Made by a program: the position numbers and the translations under genes. From an uncultured Pelagibacteraceae bacterium (lineage in GTDB: Bacteria > Pseudomonadota > Alphaproteobacteria > Pelagibacterales > Pelagibacteraceae), in assembly GCA_902596045.1 (NCBI GenBank), contig CACJSJ010000010.1, positions 1 to 39,506 on the forward strand: a stretch of 39,506 nt of DNA. The letters are read 5' to 3'. Shown here in pieces: positions 33,044 to 39,506 of the stretch (positions are counted from its first letter, which is position 1; each line of letters opens with the position of its first letter). The notes under the pieces are model-generated. The model was not told where the DNA came from and ran no database searches. It worked only from the letters and a program-made list of their open reading frames with translations.

Positions 33044-34659
33044 TTTTCTCTTAAAATATATTTAGATGTAATCATTATAAATATGGATGCAATTAAAATT
33101 AAAAATAATGAAGGAACAGCTGCAGCTTCTAATAAGTCTTCTGAAGCAGAAATATAAGCTGTGGTTGCAAAAGTTTCAAAATTAAATGGTCTTAGAATTA
33201 AAGTGATTGGTAATTCTCTTATAATTTCAAGAGAAATAAGTATACAAACAAATAAAAGTGAATTTCTTAAAAAAGGAACGTGAATTTTCAAAAAAGTTTT
33301 TTTCTTAGAATAACCAAGTAAATAAGAACTTTCATCGACTGACATATTTATTTTTTCATATCCAGATTTAATTCCATTAAAAGCTAACGAGTAAAATCTT
33401 ACAAAATAAACTATAATTAAACCGAGTATAGAGCCAATAAATAATTTTTTAATTGATAAGAAGCCAAATGCTTTGACAATATTTTCATCAAACCAAGCTA
33501 CAAAAGTTATAAAAGCAACAGCTAAAATCACACCTGGGATTGCATAACCTGAAATCGATAAAGTGGATAAGAAATTCAAAAATTTATTTTTTGATACTCT
33601 ATTACCATAATTAGAAATAAGAGAAAACAATATCAACACTAAACTAGATAATAAAACTAAATAAACTGTATTTAAGGTTAATACAATAATATCTAAGTCA
33701 AATAAATTTTCAGGAAATTTAATTGTCCAATATAACATTTGACTTAAAGGAAATAAAAAACTTAATGAAAAAATAGTAAAGCAGAATATAAATGCTAAAA
33801 AGGATTTACTTCCAGATAATTGTATTTTTTCTTTTTGTTTAAAACCACCTCTAACATTTAAATGATATCTTGCTTTTTTTCTTGATAGGTTCTCTAAGAT
33901 AAAGAGTGCAAATATAAACAAGAGTAAAAAAAAAGATAATCTATTTGAAAAAGCCAAATCATCAAAAGTTATCCAAGAATTATAAATTCCTGTTGTAAGA
34001 GTATTTATCGAAAAAAAGTCAACTGCACCAAATTCAGCTAATGTTTCCATCGCAACAAGAGACAATCCTGCTACAATAGCAGGTCGAGCAGACGGTAAAA
34101 TTAAAGAAAAAATGGATTTAAATTTTGAAAAACCAAGATTTCTTCCTAAATCAATTAGGTTTTGAGATTGATATAAAAAAGATGCTCTAGTGAGAATATA
34201 TACATATGCAAATAATGAAAAAGATAGCGAAAGTATTGCTCCCAAAATACCATCAAATTTTGGGATATTCTGATTATAATTTGCCTCGCCAAACAAATTT
34301 TTTAAAATAGTGAAAGCGGTTCCATAGTTTTCAAAAAAAGCAGTTAGTGAATAAGCATAAATATAAGGGGGTACTGCAAATGATAATATTAATGCCCATT
34401 TAAAAAAATCACATAATGGAAATTTATAGAATGAAACTAAATAAGCACATCCAATACCAAAAAAAAAAGTTAAAATTAAAACTGAAACTAACAAAATAAT
34501 TGAATTTAAAATATATTCAGCAAGAAAAGTTTCTTTCAGAATTTGATAATAATTTGATGTGTTTTCAAAAAAACTTATAGAAACTGTAAATATTGGAATT
34601 AAAACACTTATGGATATCAATATAGATGAAATTAACCAAATATTTAAGCTTTTAAACAT
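33040..34659 (-). CDS. fbpB: Ferric iron ABC transporter permease FbpB
   Basis: A 539-residue fused permease of about 12 helices with two BPD domains. Each has an EAA-type loop: DLGRNLGFSKFKSIFSLILP in the first half and ESSYLLGYSKKKTFLKIHVP in the second. This duplicated form is typical of FbpB/SfuB and ThiP; iron is favoured because fbpA next door has Fur-like sites and FbpA sequence. It is 334 bases from fbpA, an unusually wide gap for this genome. No Shine-Dalgarno is obvious. Confidence 0.9.
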   Translation of the reverse strand: MFKSLNIWLISSILISISVLIPIFTVSISFFENTSNYYQILKETFLAEYILNSIILLVSVLILTFFFGIGCAYLVSFYKFPLCDFFKWALILSFAVPPYIYAYSLTAFFENYGTAFTILKNLFGEANYNQNIPKFDGILGAILSLSFSLFAYVYILTRASFLYQSQNLIDLGRNLGFSKFKSIFSLILPSARPAIVAGLSLVAMETLAEFGAVDFFSINTLTTGIYNSWITFDDLAFSNRLSFFLLLFIFALFILENLSRKKARYHLNVRGGFKQKEKIQLSGSKSFLAFIFCFTIFSLSFLFPLSQMLYWTIKFPENLFDLDIIVLTLNTVYLVLLSSLVLILFSLISNYGNRVSKNKFLNFLSTLSISGYAIPGVILAVAFITFVAWFDENIVKAFGFLSIKKLFIGSILGLIIVYFVRFYSLAFNGIKSGYEKINMSVDESSYLLGYSKKKTFLKIHVPFLRNSLLFVCILISLEIIRELPITLILRPFNFETFATTAYISASEDLLEAAAVPSLFLILIASIFIMITSKYILREK

Positions 34660-34688
34660 AATTTTGGATTATAATATAGTTTAGTTTG

Positions 34689-34799
34689 TTGATATACCCT
34701 ATGAAAATCTTTTTGTGCCCAAAGCTAATTTAGGAAAGGGTAAGAATCCTAGCTGCGGAGACAGAGCTTTGAGCACATTAACAAAGAAAAATATATCAA
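34689..34799 (-). ncRNA. Structured intercistronic RNA element between fbpA and fbpB
   Basis: An outer helix pairs 34689-34696 (TTGATATA on plus) with 34792-34799. Inside, 34714-34726 pairs with 34765-34777 at 12 of 13 positions. The one plus-strand mismatch (C34719, A34772) becomes a G-U pair in minus-strand RNA, so the fold is perfect only in the fbp transcript. Two hairpins fill the centre: 34731-34735 with 34747-34751, and 34753-34755 with 34762-34764, making a three-way junction. It resembles a riboswitch or processing element; I know no matching class. Confidence 0.5.
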
Positions 34800-34987
34800 T
34801 TATTATTAAACGGAGTAAGAATATTTAAAATCTCTTCGTCTTTAATATCTGATAATTTCCTATTATTTATTCTACTTTTAATTTTGTTACACTCTGAAGA
34901 GCATGGTTCACAAGTTTCCTGACTACTATATGAACCGCTCACCTCAGAAGAATTATTTAAATCAAGAGTAAATAAATTCTTTTTCAC
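34796..34987 (-). CDS. Small cysteine-motif protein in fbp operon (63 aa, tentative)
   Basis: A GTG six bases after the fbpA stop opens 63 codons: MKKNLFTLDLNNSSEVSGSY, then SSQETCEPCSSECNKI, then a polar tail ending ILTPFNNN. The C-x2-C-x3-C cluster could hold a metal or iron-sulfur centre. No signal peptide and no recognised family. Its end overlaps the outer helix of the folded RNA element. The start codon and weak ribosome site (GGAAG) leave doubt; the position directly behind fbpA and the clustered cysteines favour a real gene. Confidence 0.4.
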   Translation of the reverse strand: MKKNLFTLDLNNSSEVSGSYSSQETCEPCSSECNKIKSRINNRKLSDIKDEEILNILTPFNNN

Positions 34988-34993
34988 TTATTA

Positions 34994-36022
34994 CTACTTC
35001 CAACCTGCGGCTGTCATTGCTTCTAATGCAGCAGCTTGATTTTTTCCATAAGAAGCTAACTTAGTATTCATATCTTGTTTGAAATCTAATCCTAAGTTAT
35101 TCACTACTAATGGACTTGGTGAAACACCATCAATCATTGGAAACTCAAAAGTATTGTTTGTAAAGTGCTCTTGAGATTGTGGAGTTAATAAAAACTCTAC
35201 AAGTTTAACGGCATTAGCTTTGTTAGGTGCACCTTTTACTAAAGCAGCACAGCTAACATTCATATGCGTTCCTCTATCGTTCTGATTAGGAAAAAAAGCT
35301 TTAACTTTTTTAGCAGCTTCTTGTTGTTCTGCACCTTTTTTACCAGATAACATTAAAGCTAAATAATAAGTGTTTGCCACAGCAATGTCAGCTTCTCCAG
35401 CAGCTACTGCCATAATTTGAGCTCTATCATTTCCTTTAGAATCTCTAGCCATATTTGCAACAACCCCTTTTGCCCATTCAGCTGTAGCTTTTTTTCCATT
35501 ATTTTCGATTAATGAAGCTACAAGAGATTTATTATATATGTTGCTAGATTTTCTTATCACTAATCTTCCTTTCCATTTAGGATCAGCTAGACCTTCATAA
35601 GTCATTCCAGATAGTTCAGCACCAGTTACTCTTTCAGGTGAATAATAAATTATTCTAGCTCTTTTTGCTATTCCAACCCATTTACTTGTTCTAAAACTTT
35701 TTGGAACAGCAGCTTTTATAGCTTTAGATGATAAACCACTTTGAAGATGACCTTTTGCATCCATAGCACCGCATCTTCCAGCGTCAGCAGTGATGTAAAG
35801 ATCTGCAGAAGAATCTGCACCCTCTTCAATTATTCTTTTTTCTAAAGCACCAGATTTTCCATTTATCAGGTTAACTTTAATTCCAGTCATACTTGTAAAC
35901 TTCGAATAAAGCTCAGAATCTGCTTTATAGTGTCTTGCATTAAAAATATTCACTTCATTTGCAACTGCGATAGCAGACACACATAAAGTCATTATTAATG
36001 CAAATATTGATATTTTTTTCAT
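34994..36022 (-). CDS. fbpA: Ferric iron-binding periplasmic protein FbpA
   Basis: About 342 residues from the ATG at 36022, which has AGGA upstream and starts a signal peptide MKKISIFALIMTLCVSAIAVA. The frame runs back to 36166 but those residues cover the operator and resemble no known start. The mature protein begins NEVNIFNARHYKADSELYSKF, like FbpA/FutA proteins with an early Tyr-rich iron site; NTYYLALML near residue 220 gives the paired tyrosines that bind Fe(III). It delivers iron to FbpBC. Fur-like control is expected from the sites upstream. Confidence 0.93.
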   Translation of the reverse strand: MKKISIFALIMTLCVSAIAVANEVNIFNARHYKADSELYSKFTSMTGIKVNLINGKSGALEKRIIEEGADSSADLYITADAGRCGAMDAKGHLQSGLSSKAIKAAVPKSFRTSKWVGIAKRARIIYYSPERVTGAELSGMTYEGLADPKWKGRLVIRKSSNIYNKSLVASLIENNGKKATAEWAKGVVANMARDSKGNDRAQIMAVAAGEADIAVANTYYLALMLSGKKGAEQQEAAKKVKAFFPNQNDRGTHMNVSCAALVKGAPNKANAVKLVEFLLTPQSQEHFTNNTFEFPMIDGVSPSPLVVNNLGLDFKQDMNTKLASYGKNQAAALEAMTAAGWK

Positions 36023-36053
36023 ATATTCCTTAATATTTAAGTTATTTTGCGAA

Positions 36054-36068
36054 TGAGAATTATTCTCA
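36054..36068 (-). promoter_or_regulatory. Fur-box-like palindrome upstream of fbpA (site 1)
   Basis: TGAGAATTATTCTCA is a perfect 7-1-7 palindrome matching the Fur consensus TGATAAT-n-ATTATCA at most positions. It lies 32 bases upstream of the fbpA start, suited to iron-dependent repression by Fur. Confidence 0.7.
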
Positions 36069-36075
36069 ATGCGAA

Positions 36076-36090
36076 TGATAATCAATCGCA
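36076..36090 (-). promoter_or_regulatory. Fur-box-like site upstream of fbpA (site 2)
   Basis: TGATAATCAATCGCA has one exact half-site TGATAAT and a degenerate second half. It is centred 22 bases from site 1, about two helical turns, and both are preceded by GCGAA, so two Fur dimers could bind on one face. Confidence 0.5.
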
Positions 36091-36152
36091 TATAGTGTCG
36101 CAGTTGTAAAGAGTTTTTTTTAAAATTTCTAAATTTATATCTATCTATTAGA

Positions 36153-37040
36153 CTATTTCCAGTCACCTATCTTGCTAAACAAGAAGTTTCTAAAAGCCTG
36201 AACTCTTGCGGTATTTTTTAGTGATTGAGGATAAACGAAATGAGCCTCTGTAATAGGTCCCTCTGATTTAGGGAGAACTTTTATAATATTGTTTGAATTT
36301 GTAACTAAATACTCTGGTAAAGCGGCTAATCCAACCCCTGACTCAACTGCTAAGAGTAAACCCATAACACTGTTAACTTTCATTATTGTTTTTCTTTTTT
36401 TTCCATCATGCATTCCAAGTTTTAACGCCCAATCAGGATTATAAACTGGTGAAGGAGCACCTTTTCCAAATGATATAAATTTATGTTTATTTAAATCACC
36501 AACAGTTTTAGGCATTCCGTGTTTTTCTAAATATTTATTTGAACCATATATATAATACTTAATATCAACTAGCTTTTTTTGAATATAATTAAGTTGCTTA
36601 GGTCTTCTCATGAAAATACCAATATCAGCTTGTCTAGTACTCAAATCTAACTCTTTATCATCAAAAACAAGCTCAATTTCTATTTCTGGATTTAAGCTCA
36701 TAAATTCTTGAATTCTTGGTGTTAACCAGTGAGTCCCAAAGCTTCTCACAGTAGTGATTGTTAGTTTGCCTGTTGGTTTATTTTTTTGATCTCCTAAAGA
36801 AGTTTCTACCTCTTTTAACTTACCGATAACTTCATGCGCTGTTTTAAATACATATTCGCCATTTTCAGTAAGTGTTAACCCTCTAGCATGTCTTTCAAAT
36901 AATTGAACTTTTAAATCTTGTTCCAAAGACTGAATTTGTCTACTAATTGCTGATTGACTAAGATTCAAATTAATTGTGGCATTAGTAAAACTGCCAGCCT
37001 CAGCGACAGCATGAAATATTTTTAACTTATCCCAATCCAT
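36153..37040 (-). CDS. LysR-family transcriptional regulator
   Basis: A 295-residue regulator: N-terminal winged helix 1-65 (WDKLKIFHAVAEAGSFTNAT, then NLSQSAISRQIQSLEQDL), effector domain from about residue 90 with VRSFGTHWLTPRIQEF and ESGVGLAALPEYLV. Its ATG shares one base with the acuI stop, so it is co-translated with the reductase and is not divergent as most LysR genes are. The effector is unknown; an acuI- or folE-linked metabolite is a guess. Confidence 0.95.
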   Translation of the reverse strand: MDWDKLKIFHAVAEAGSFTNATINLNLSQSAISRQIQSLEQDLKVQLFERHARGLTLTENGEYVFKTAHEVIGKLKEVETSLGDQKNKPTGKLTITTVRSFGTHWLTPRIQEFMSLNPEIEIELVFDDKELDLSTRQADIGIFMRRPKQLNYIQKKLVDIKYYIYGSNKYLEKHGMPKTVGDLNKHKFISFGKGAPSPVYNPDWALKLGMHDGKKRKTIMKVNSVMGLLLAVESGVGLAALPEYLVTNSNNIIKVLPKSEGPITEAHFVYPQSLKNTARVQAFRNFLFSKIGDWK

Positions 37041-38041
37041 TATTTATTTAAATCAACTAAAACTCTTCCTGAAATTTCACCTTTTAATATTTTTGGATAA
37101 GTTTCAATTAACTCTTCTAAGCTAACTGTTTGAATAGATTTTTCTAATAAACTAAAATCAATTAGATTTGCAGCTTCACTCCAAATAAATTCTCTTCTTT
37201 TAATACTGCAATTTGCAGAGTCCATTCCCCAAAGTTTTATTCCTCTAAGCATAAATGGAATTACACTTGTATTTAGTTCATTTGTATTTGCATTTCCACA
37301 CACTGCAATTATTCCATTTGAGTTAGTTTGAACTATTGCGTTTGCTAAAATTTTTCCACCTACTGTGTCCACTACACCGTCCCATAATCCTTTATCAATT
37401 AGTCTTGGGTCTTTGTCAAATTCAGCTCTATTTACAACAGTTTTAGCACCTATTGATTTTAAATAATCAACTTTTGAGTCTTTTCCTGTGACTGCGGTTA
37501 CATTATATCCCATTTTATTTAATGCAATAACAGCAACACTCCCAACACCACCTGTTGCTCCAGTGACTAAAACATTGTTCACTTTTTCACCAAGTAATAT
37601 TTCTTCTCTTGCTTTAATTGCAAATGCACTCATTAGTGAAGTAAAGCCAGCAGTTCCAAGTATCATTGCTTGTTTGTTCGTTAAATTTTTTGGTTTTTTA
37701 ACTAAAAAATCTCCATTAACTTTTGCAACTTGCGAGTACCCGCCATAAAAGATTTCTCCTACTCTAAAACCAGTTAAAATAACCTCATCACCTTCCTTAA
37801 AATTTGAATTTTCACTTTCAATAACAGTTCCTGAAAAATCAATACCTGGTATATGAGGAAACTCTTTAACTAGTCTTCCTCCATTTTTTAAGATCATTCC
37901 ATCTTTAAAGTTTAGATCAGAATAATCTACTTTAATTGTTACATCTCCGTGTTTTAAAAAACTTTTATCTACTGATTTGACTTCTCGAGTAAACTCTTCT
38001 CCTTTTTGATCAAGAATTAATGCTTTGAATTGATCTGACAC
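37040..38041 (-). CDS. acuI: AcuI/YhdH-type acryloyl-CoA reductase (MDR family)
   Basis: A 333-residue medium-chain dehydrogenase without the zinc site. It carries YSDLNFKDGMILKNGG, FPHIPGIDFSGTV, the NADPH motif VLVTGATGGVGSVAV near residue 157, and SVIPFMLRGIKLWGMDS, all typical of the YhdH/AcuI group. AcuI reduces acryloyl-CoA to propionyl-CoA and is linked to DMSP catabolism and acrylate detoxification in marine bacteria; YhdH is the same in E. coli. The start is a GTG at 38041, one base after the folE stop codon. Confidence 0.9.
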   Translation of the reverse strand: MSDQFKALILDQKGEEFTREVKSVDKSFLKHGDVTIKVDYSDLNFKDGMILKNGGRLVKEFPHIPGIDFSGTVIESENSNFKEGDEVILTGFRVGEIFYGGYSQVAKVNGDFLVKKPKNLTNKQAMILGTAGFTSLMSAFAIKAREEILLGEKVNNVLVTGATGGVGSVAVIALNKMGYNVTAVTGKDSKVDYLKSIGAKTVVNRAEFDKDPRLIDKGLWDGVVDTVGGKILANAIVQTNSNGIIAVCGNANTNELNTSVIPFMLRGIKLWGMDSANCSIKRREFIWSEAANLIDFSLLEKSIQTVSLEELIETYPKILKGEISGRVLVDLNK

Positions 38042-38042
38042 T

Positions 38043-38657
38043 TTAATCTTTTGAAATACTAATAAATCTTAAGTATCTATTTTGATAACTAAGATCATCT
38101 TTAAATTGACCTAAATAATAATTTGTTACTGTTGTTGCTTGTTCCTTTTTTATGCCTCGCATCGTCATACATTGATGAGTTGAGTCTATAGTTACCGCTA
38201 CACCTTTTGCATCTAAAGACTCCATTATTGTCTTGGCAATTTGCATAGTTAATCTTTCCTGTGTTTGTAATCTTTTTGAAAAAACTTCTACAACTCTTGC
38301 TAGTTTACTTAATCCTACAACCCTTTCTTTTGGAATATATGCTACATGTGCTTTTCCAATTATTGGAGCCATATGATGCTCACAATGACTTTGGATTGAA
38401 ATGTTTTTTTGGATGACCATGTCATCATAGCCCTCAACATCACCAAAGGTTTTTTCTAAGACTTTATTTGGATCTTCTTTATATCCTTTAAAATATTCCT
38501 TGAATGCTTTTACGACTCTTTTAGGAGTTTCTAATAAACCTTCTCTATTTGGGTCCTCACCCATCCAGGACAATATTGTTTTAAAAGCTTCTTCAGCTTC
38601 CTTATCAGAAACCTTATTTGAGATTTCGTTGTTATCTGTATCTTTAACTAATTTCAT
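38043..38657 (-). CDS. folE: GTP cyclohydrolase I FolE
   Basis: A 204-residue enzyme that opens the GTP imidazole ring and closes the pterin of dihydroneopterin triphosphate, first step to tetrahydrofolate. Zinc ligands are in QSHCEHHMAPIIGKAHVAYIP (Cys, His) and HQCMTMRGI (Cys). About 25 acidic N-terminal residues precede the core. It leads an operon folE-acuI-lysR and is divergent from hisI with 76 bases between. Tetrahydrofolate is the methyl acceptor of DmdA. Confidence 0.96.
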   Translation of the reverse strand: MKLVKDTDNNEISNKVSDKEAEEAFKTILSWMGEDPNREGLLETPKRVVKAFKEYFKGYKEDPNKVLEKTFGDVEGYDDMVIQKNISIQSHCEHHMAPIIGKAHVAYIPKERVVGLSKLARVVEVFSKRLQTQERLTMQIAKTIMESLDAKGVAVTIDSTHQCMTMRGIKKEQATTVTNYYLGQFKDDLSYQNRYLRFISISKD

Positions 38658-38733
38658 GTTGAGTTTTATACCTATAAATCTATATTTTTAAAATATTTAA
38701 AATATGCCTATATGTGCTACATAATCACTTATT

Positions 38734-39201
38734 ATGTTCAAAAAAAGAGAGAATGTGGTTGAAATTGAAGAAGGGAATCTTCTTTCTCCAAAATTTGATA
38801 ATGATGGGCTTATTCCAGTCATTACTATGTGCTCAAAAACTAAAGAAGTTTTAATGCATGGATATATGAATGTCGAAGCGTTAAAAAAAACGATTGAAAC
38901 TAAAGAAGCTTATTATTTTAGTAGATCAAGAGAAGCTATTTGGCATAAAGGTAAAACTAGTGGCTTTACTCAAAAAGTTACTGAAATCAGAATTGATGAT
39001 GACCAAGATTCTATTTGGTTAACTGTTGATATTGGAGATGGAGCTAGCTGTCATGTAGGATATCGATCATGTTTTTATAGATCAATTCCCTTAGGCCCAA
39101 TTAATAATGGTAGAGAAGTTAAAATGCAATTTACTGAAAAAGAAAAAAAATTTGACCCAGAAAAAGTCTATAAGGGACAGCCAAATCCAACCAAAATTTA
39201 A
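38734..39201 (+). CDS. hisI: Phosphoribosyl-AMP cyclohydrolase HisI
   Basis: A 155-residue zinc enzyme of histidine synthesis that opens the adenine ring of PR-AMP. Motifs are AYYFSRSREAIWHKGKTSG and DGASCHVGYRSCFYR, which hold the metal cysteines. It is the single-function form, with no HisE domain, and has about 28 residues before the core. No other his gene is nearby, typical of the scattered his genes in alphaproteobacteria. It abuts the next gene with no gap. Confidence 0.95.
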   Translation: MFKKRENVVEIEEGNLLSPKFDNDGLIPVITMCSKTKEVLMHGYMNVEALKKTIETKEAYYFSRSREAIWHKGKTSGFTQKVTEIRIDDDQDSIWLTVDIGDGASCHVGYRSCFYRSIPLGPINNGREVKMQFTEKEKKFDPEKVYKGQPNPTKI

Positions 39202-39506
39202 ATGTCAGATAAACAAAAAAATGTTCTTGGTGAAGATTTGGAGGAATGTTCTAACGATCCTGTAACAGGATGGTTTCGTGATGGTTGTTGTAACACAGAT
39301 GAAAATGATCATGGGCTTCATACAGTTTGTGCTAAGGTTACTACTGAATGCTTAGAGTGGATGAAAAAAGAAGGTAACGATTTAATAACCCCACATCCTG
39401 AATTTGGATTTCCAGGTTTAAAAGATGGAGACGGATGGTGTTTGTGCGCAAGTTGGTATGCAAGAGCAGTTCAAGCAGGTAAAGGATGTCCAATATTTTT
39501 GAAAAG
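39202..39506 (+). CDS. DUF2237-family protein (3' part outside window)
   Basis: Starts with the ATG immediately after the hisI TAA and is open to the right edge, showing 101 residues. The sequence NVLGEDLEECSNDPVTGWF, RDGCCNT, GLHTVCAKVT and FGFPGLKDGDGWCLCASWY is the cysteine-rich pattern of DUF2237, a short widespread bacterial and eukaryotic family without assigned function. The visible part is close to the whole domain, so only a few codons are missing. Confidence 0.85.
   Translation, partial: MSDKQKNVLGEDLEECSNDPVTGWFRDGCCNTDENDHGLHTVCAKVTTECLEWMKKEGNDLITPHPEFGFPGLKDGDGWCLCASWYARAVQAGKGCPIFLK

Noticed and set aside
34668-34673. Consensus TATAAT just before fbpB that would give a leaderless mRNA.
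   Set aside because: No -35 at the right distance and the region is very A+T-rich; fbpB is better explained as part of the fbpA transcript.
34731-34764. Plus-strand resemblance to part of a cobalamin riboswitch (GGTAAGAATCC then GCTG).
   Set aside because: The B12-box remainder is missing, no plus-strand gene lies downstream, and base pairing favours the minus strand.

Overview
The window looks like chromosomal DNA of a SAR11-type marine alphaproteobacterium (Candidatus Pelagibacter or a close relative). The evidence is an A+T-rich, streamlined layout in which genes abut or overlap by 1-20 bases, together with a characteristic gene set: an isocitrate lyase beside a RamB/ScfR-type regulator, a DmdA-like DMSP demethylase, an AcuI-like reductase, a proXVW osmolyte importer, an fbpABC iron importer, and a sodium:solute symporter behind a TPP riboswitch (the ThiV arrangement described for SAR11). 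No rRNA, tRNA, insertion sequence, prophage or CRISPR array was recognised. The two edges cut a Gfo/Idh/MocA oxidoreductase (left) and a DUF2237 gene (right).

Layout. 1-5.4 kb: oxidoreductase and mnmA on the minus strand, then DUF3553, cysQ and a tiny membrane protein on plus, recX on minus, and an ABA4-like membrane protein, a DsbA-fold isomerase and a glycosyltransferase-like gene on plus. 5.5-10.1 kb: ammonium transporter, HU, the site-2 protease RseP, and a DEAD-box helicase with an unusual DETD motif. 10.1-15.5 kb: an overlapping glycosyltransferase / iron alcohol dehydrogenase / glutamine amidotransferase operon, an NAPE-PLD-type metallohydrolase, a GNAT-like protein and PsiE. 15.4-19.8 kb: the RamB-like regulator, a repeat-rich regulatory region, a small unknown gene, aceA and dmdA. 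19.8-25.7 kb: an ABC-2 exporter, thiV with its TPP riboswitch, small unknowns, DoxX, a methyltransferase, DUF4396 and a cupredoxin. 25.7-31.9 kb: persulfide dioxygenase, periplasmic thioredoxin, proWVX, rhodanese, azlCD. 32-36.2 kb: fbpCBA with two Fur-box-like sites and a folded intercistronic element. 36.2-39.5 kb: lysR, acuI and folE in one operon, then divergent hisI and DUF2237.

Themes. Much of the region concerns scavenging scarce nutrients: ammonium, ferric iron, a thiamin precursor, osmolytes and branched-chain amino acids. It also holds processing of one-carbon, organosulfur and C2 compounds: ProXVW uptake, DmdA demethylation, AcuI reduction, persulfide dioxygenase, rhodanese and isocitrate lyase.

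The most interesting non-coding signals are four. One is a run of seven TTGTAAAT-type half-sites between the RamB-like regulator and the aceA side. The second is a three-way-junction RNA-like element between fbpA and fbpB whose only stem mismatch becomes a G-U pair on the operon's own strand. The third is a very compact TPP riboswitch whose terminal helix contains the thiV ribosome binding site. The fourth is a branched hairpin in the leader of the DEAD-box helicase. Five coding sequences of fewer than 60 codons were added by hand.
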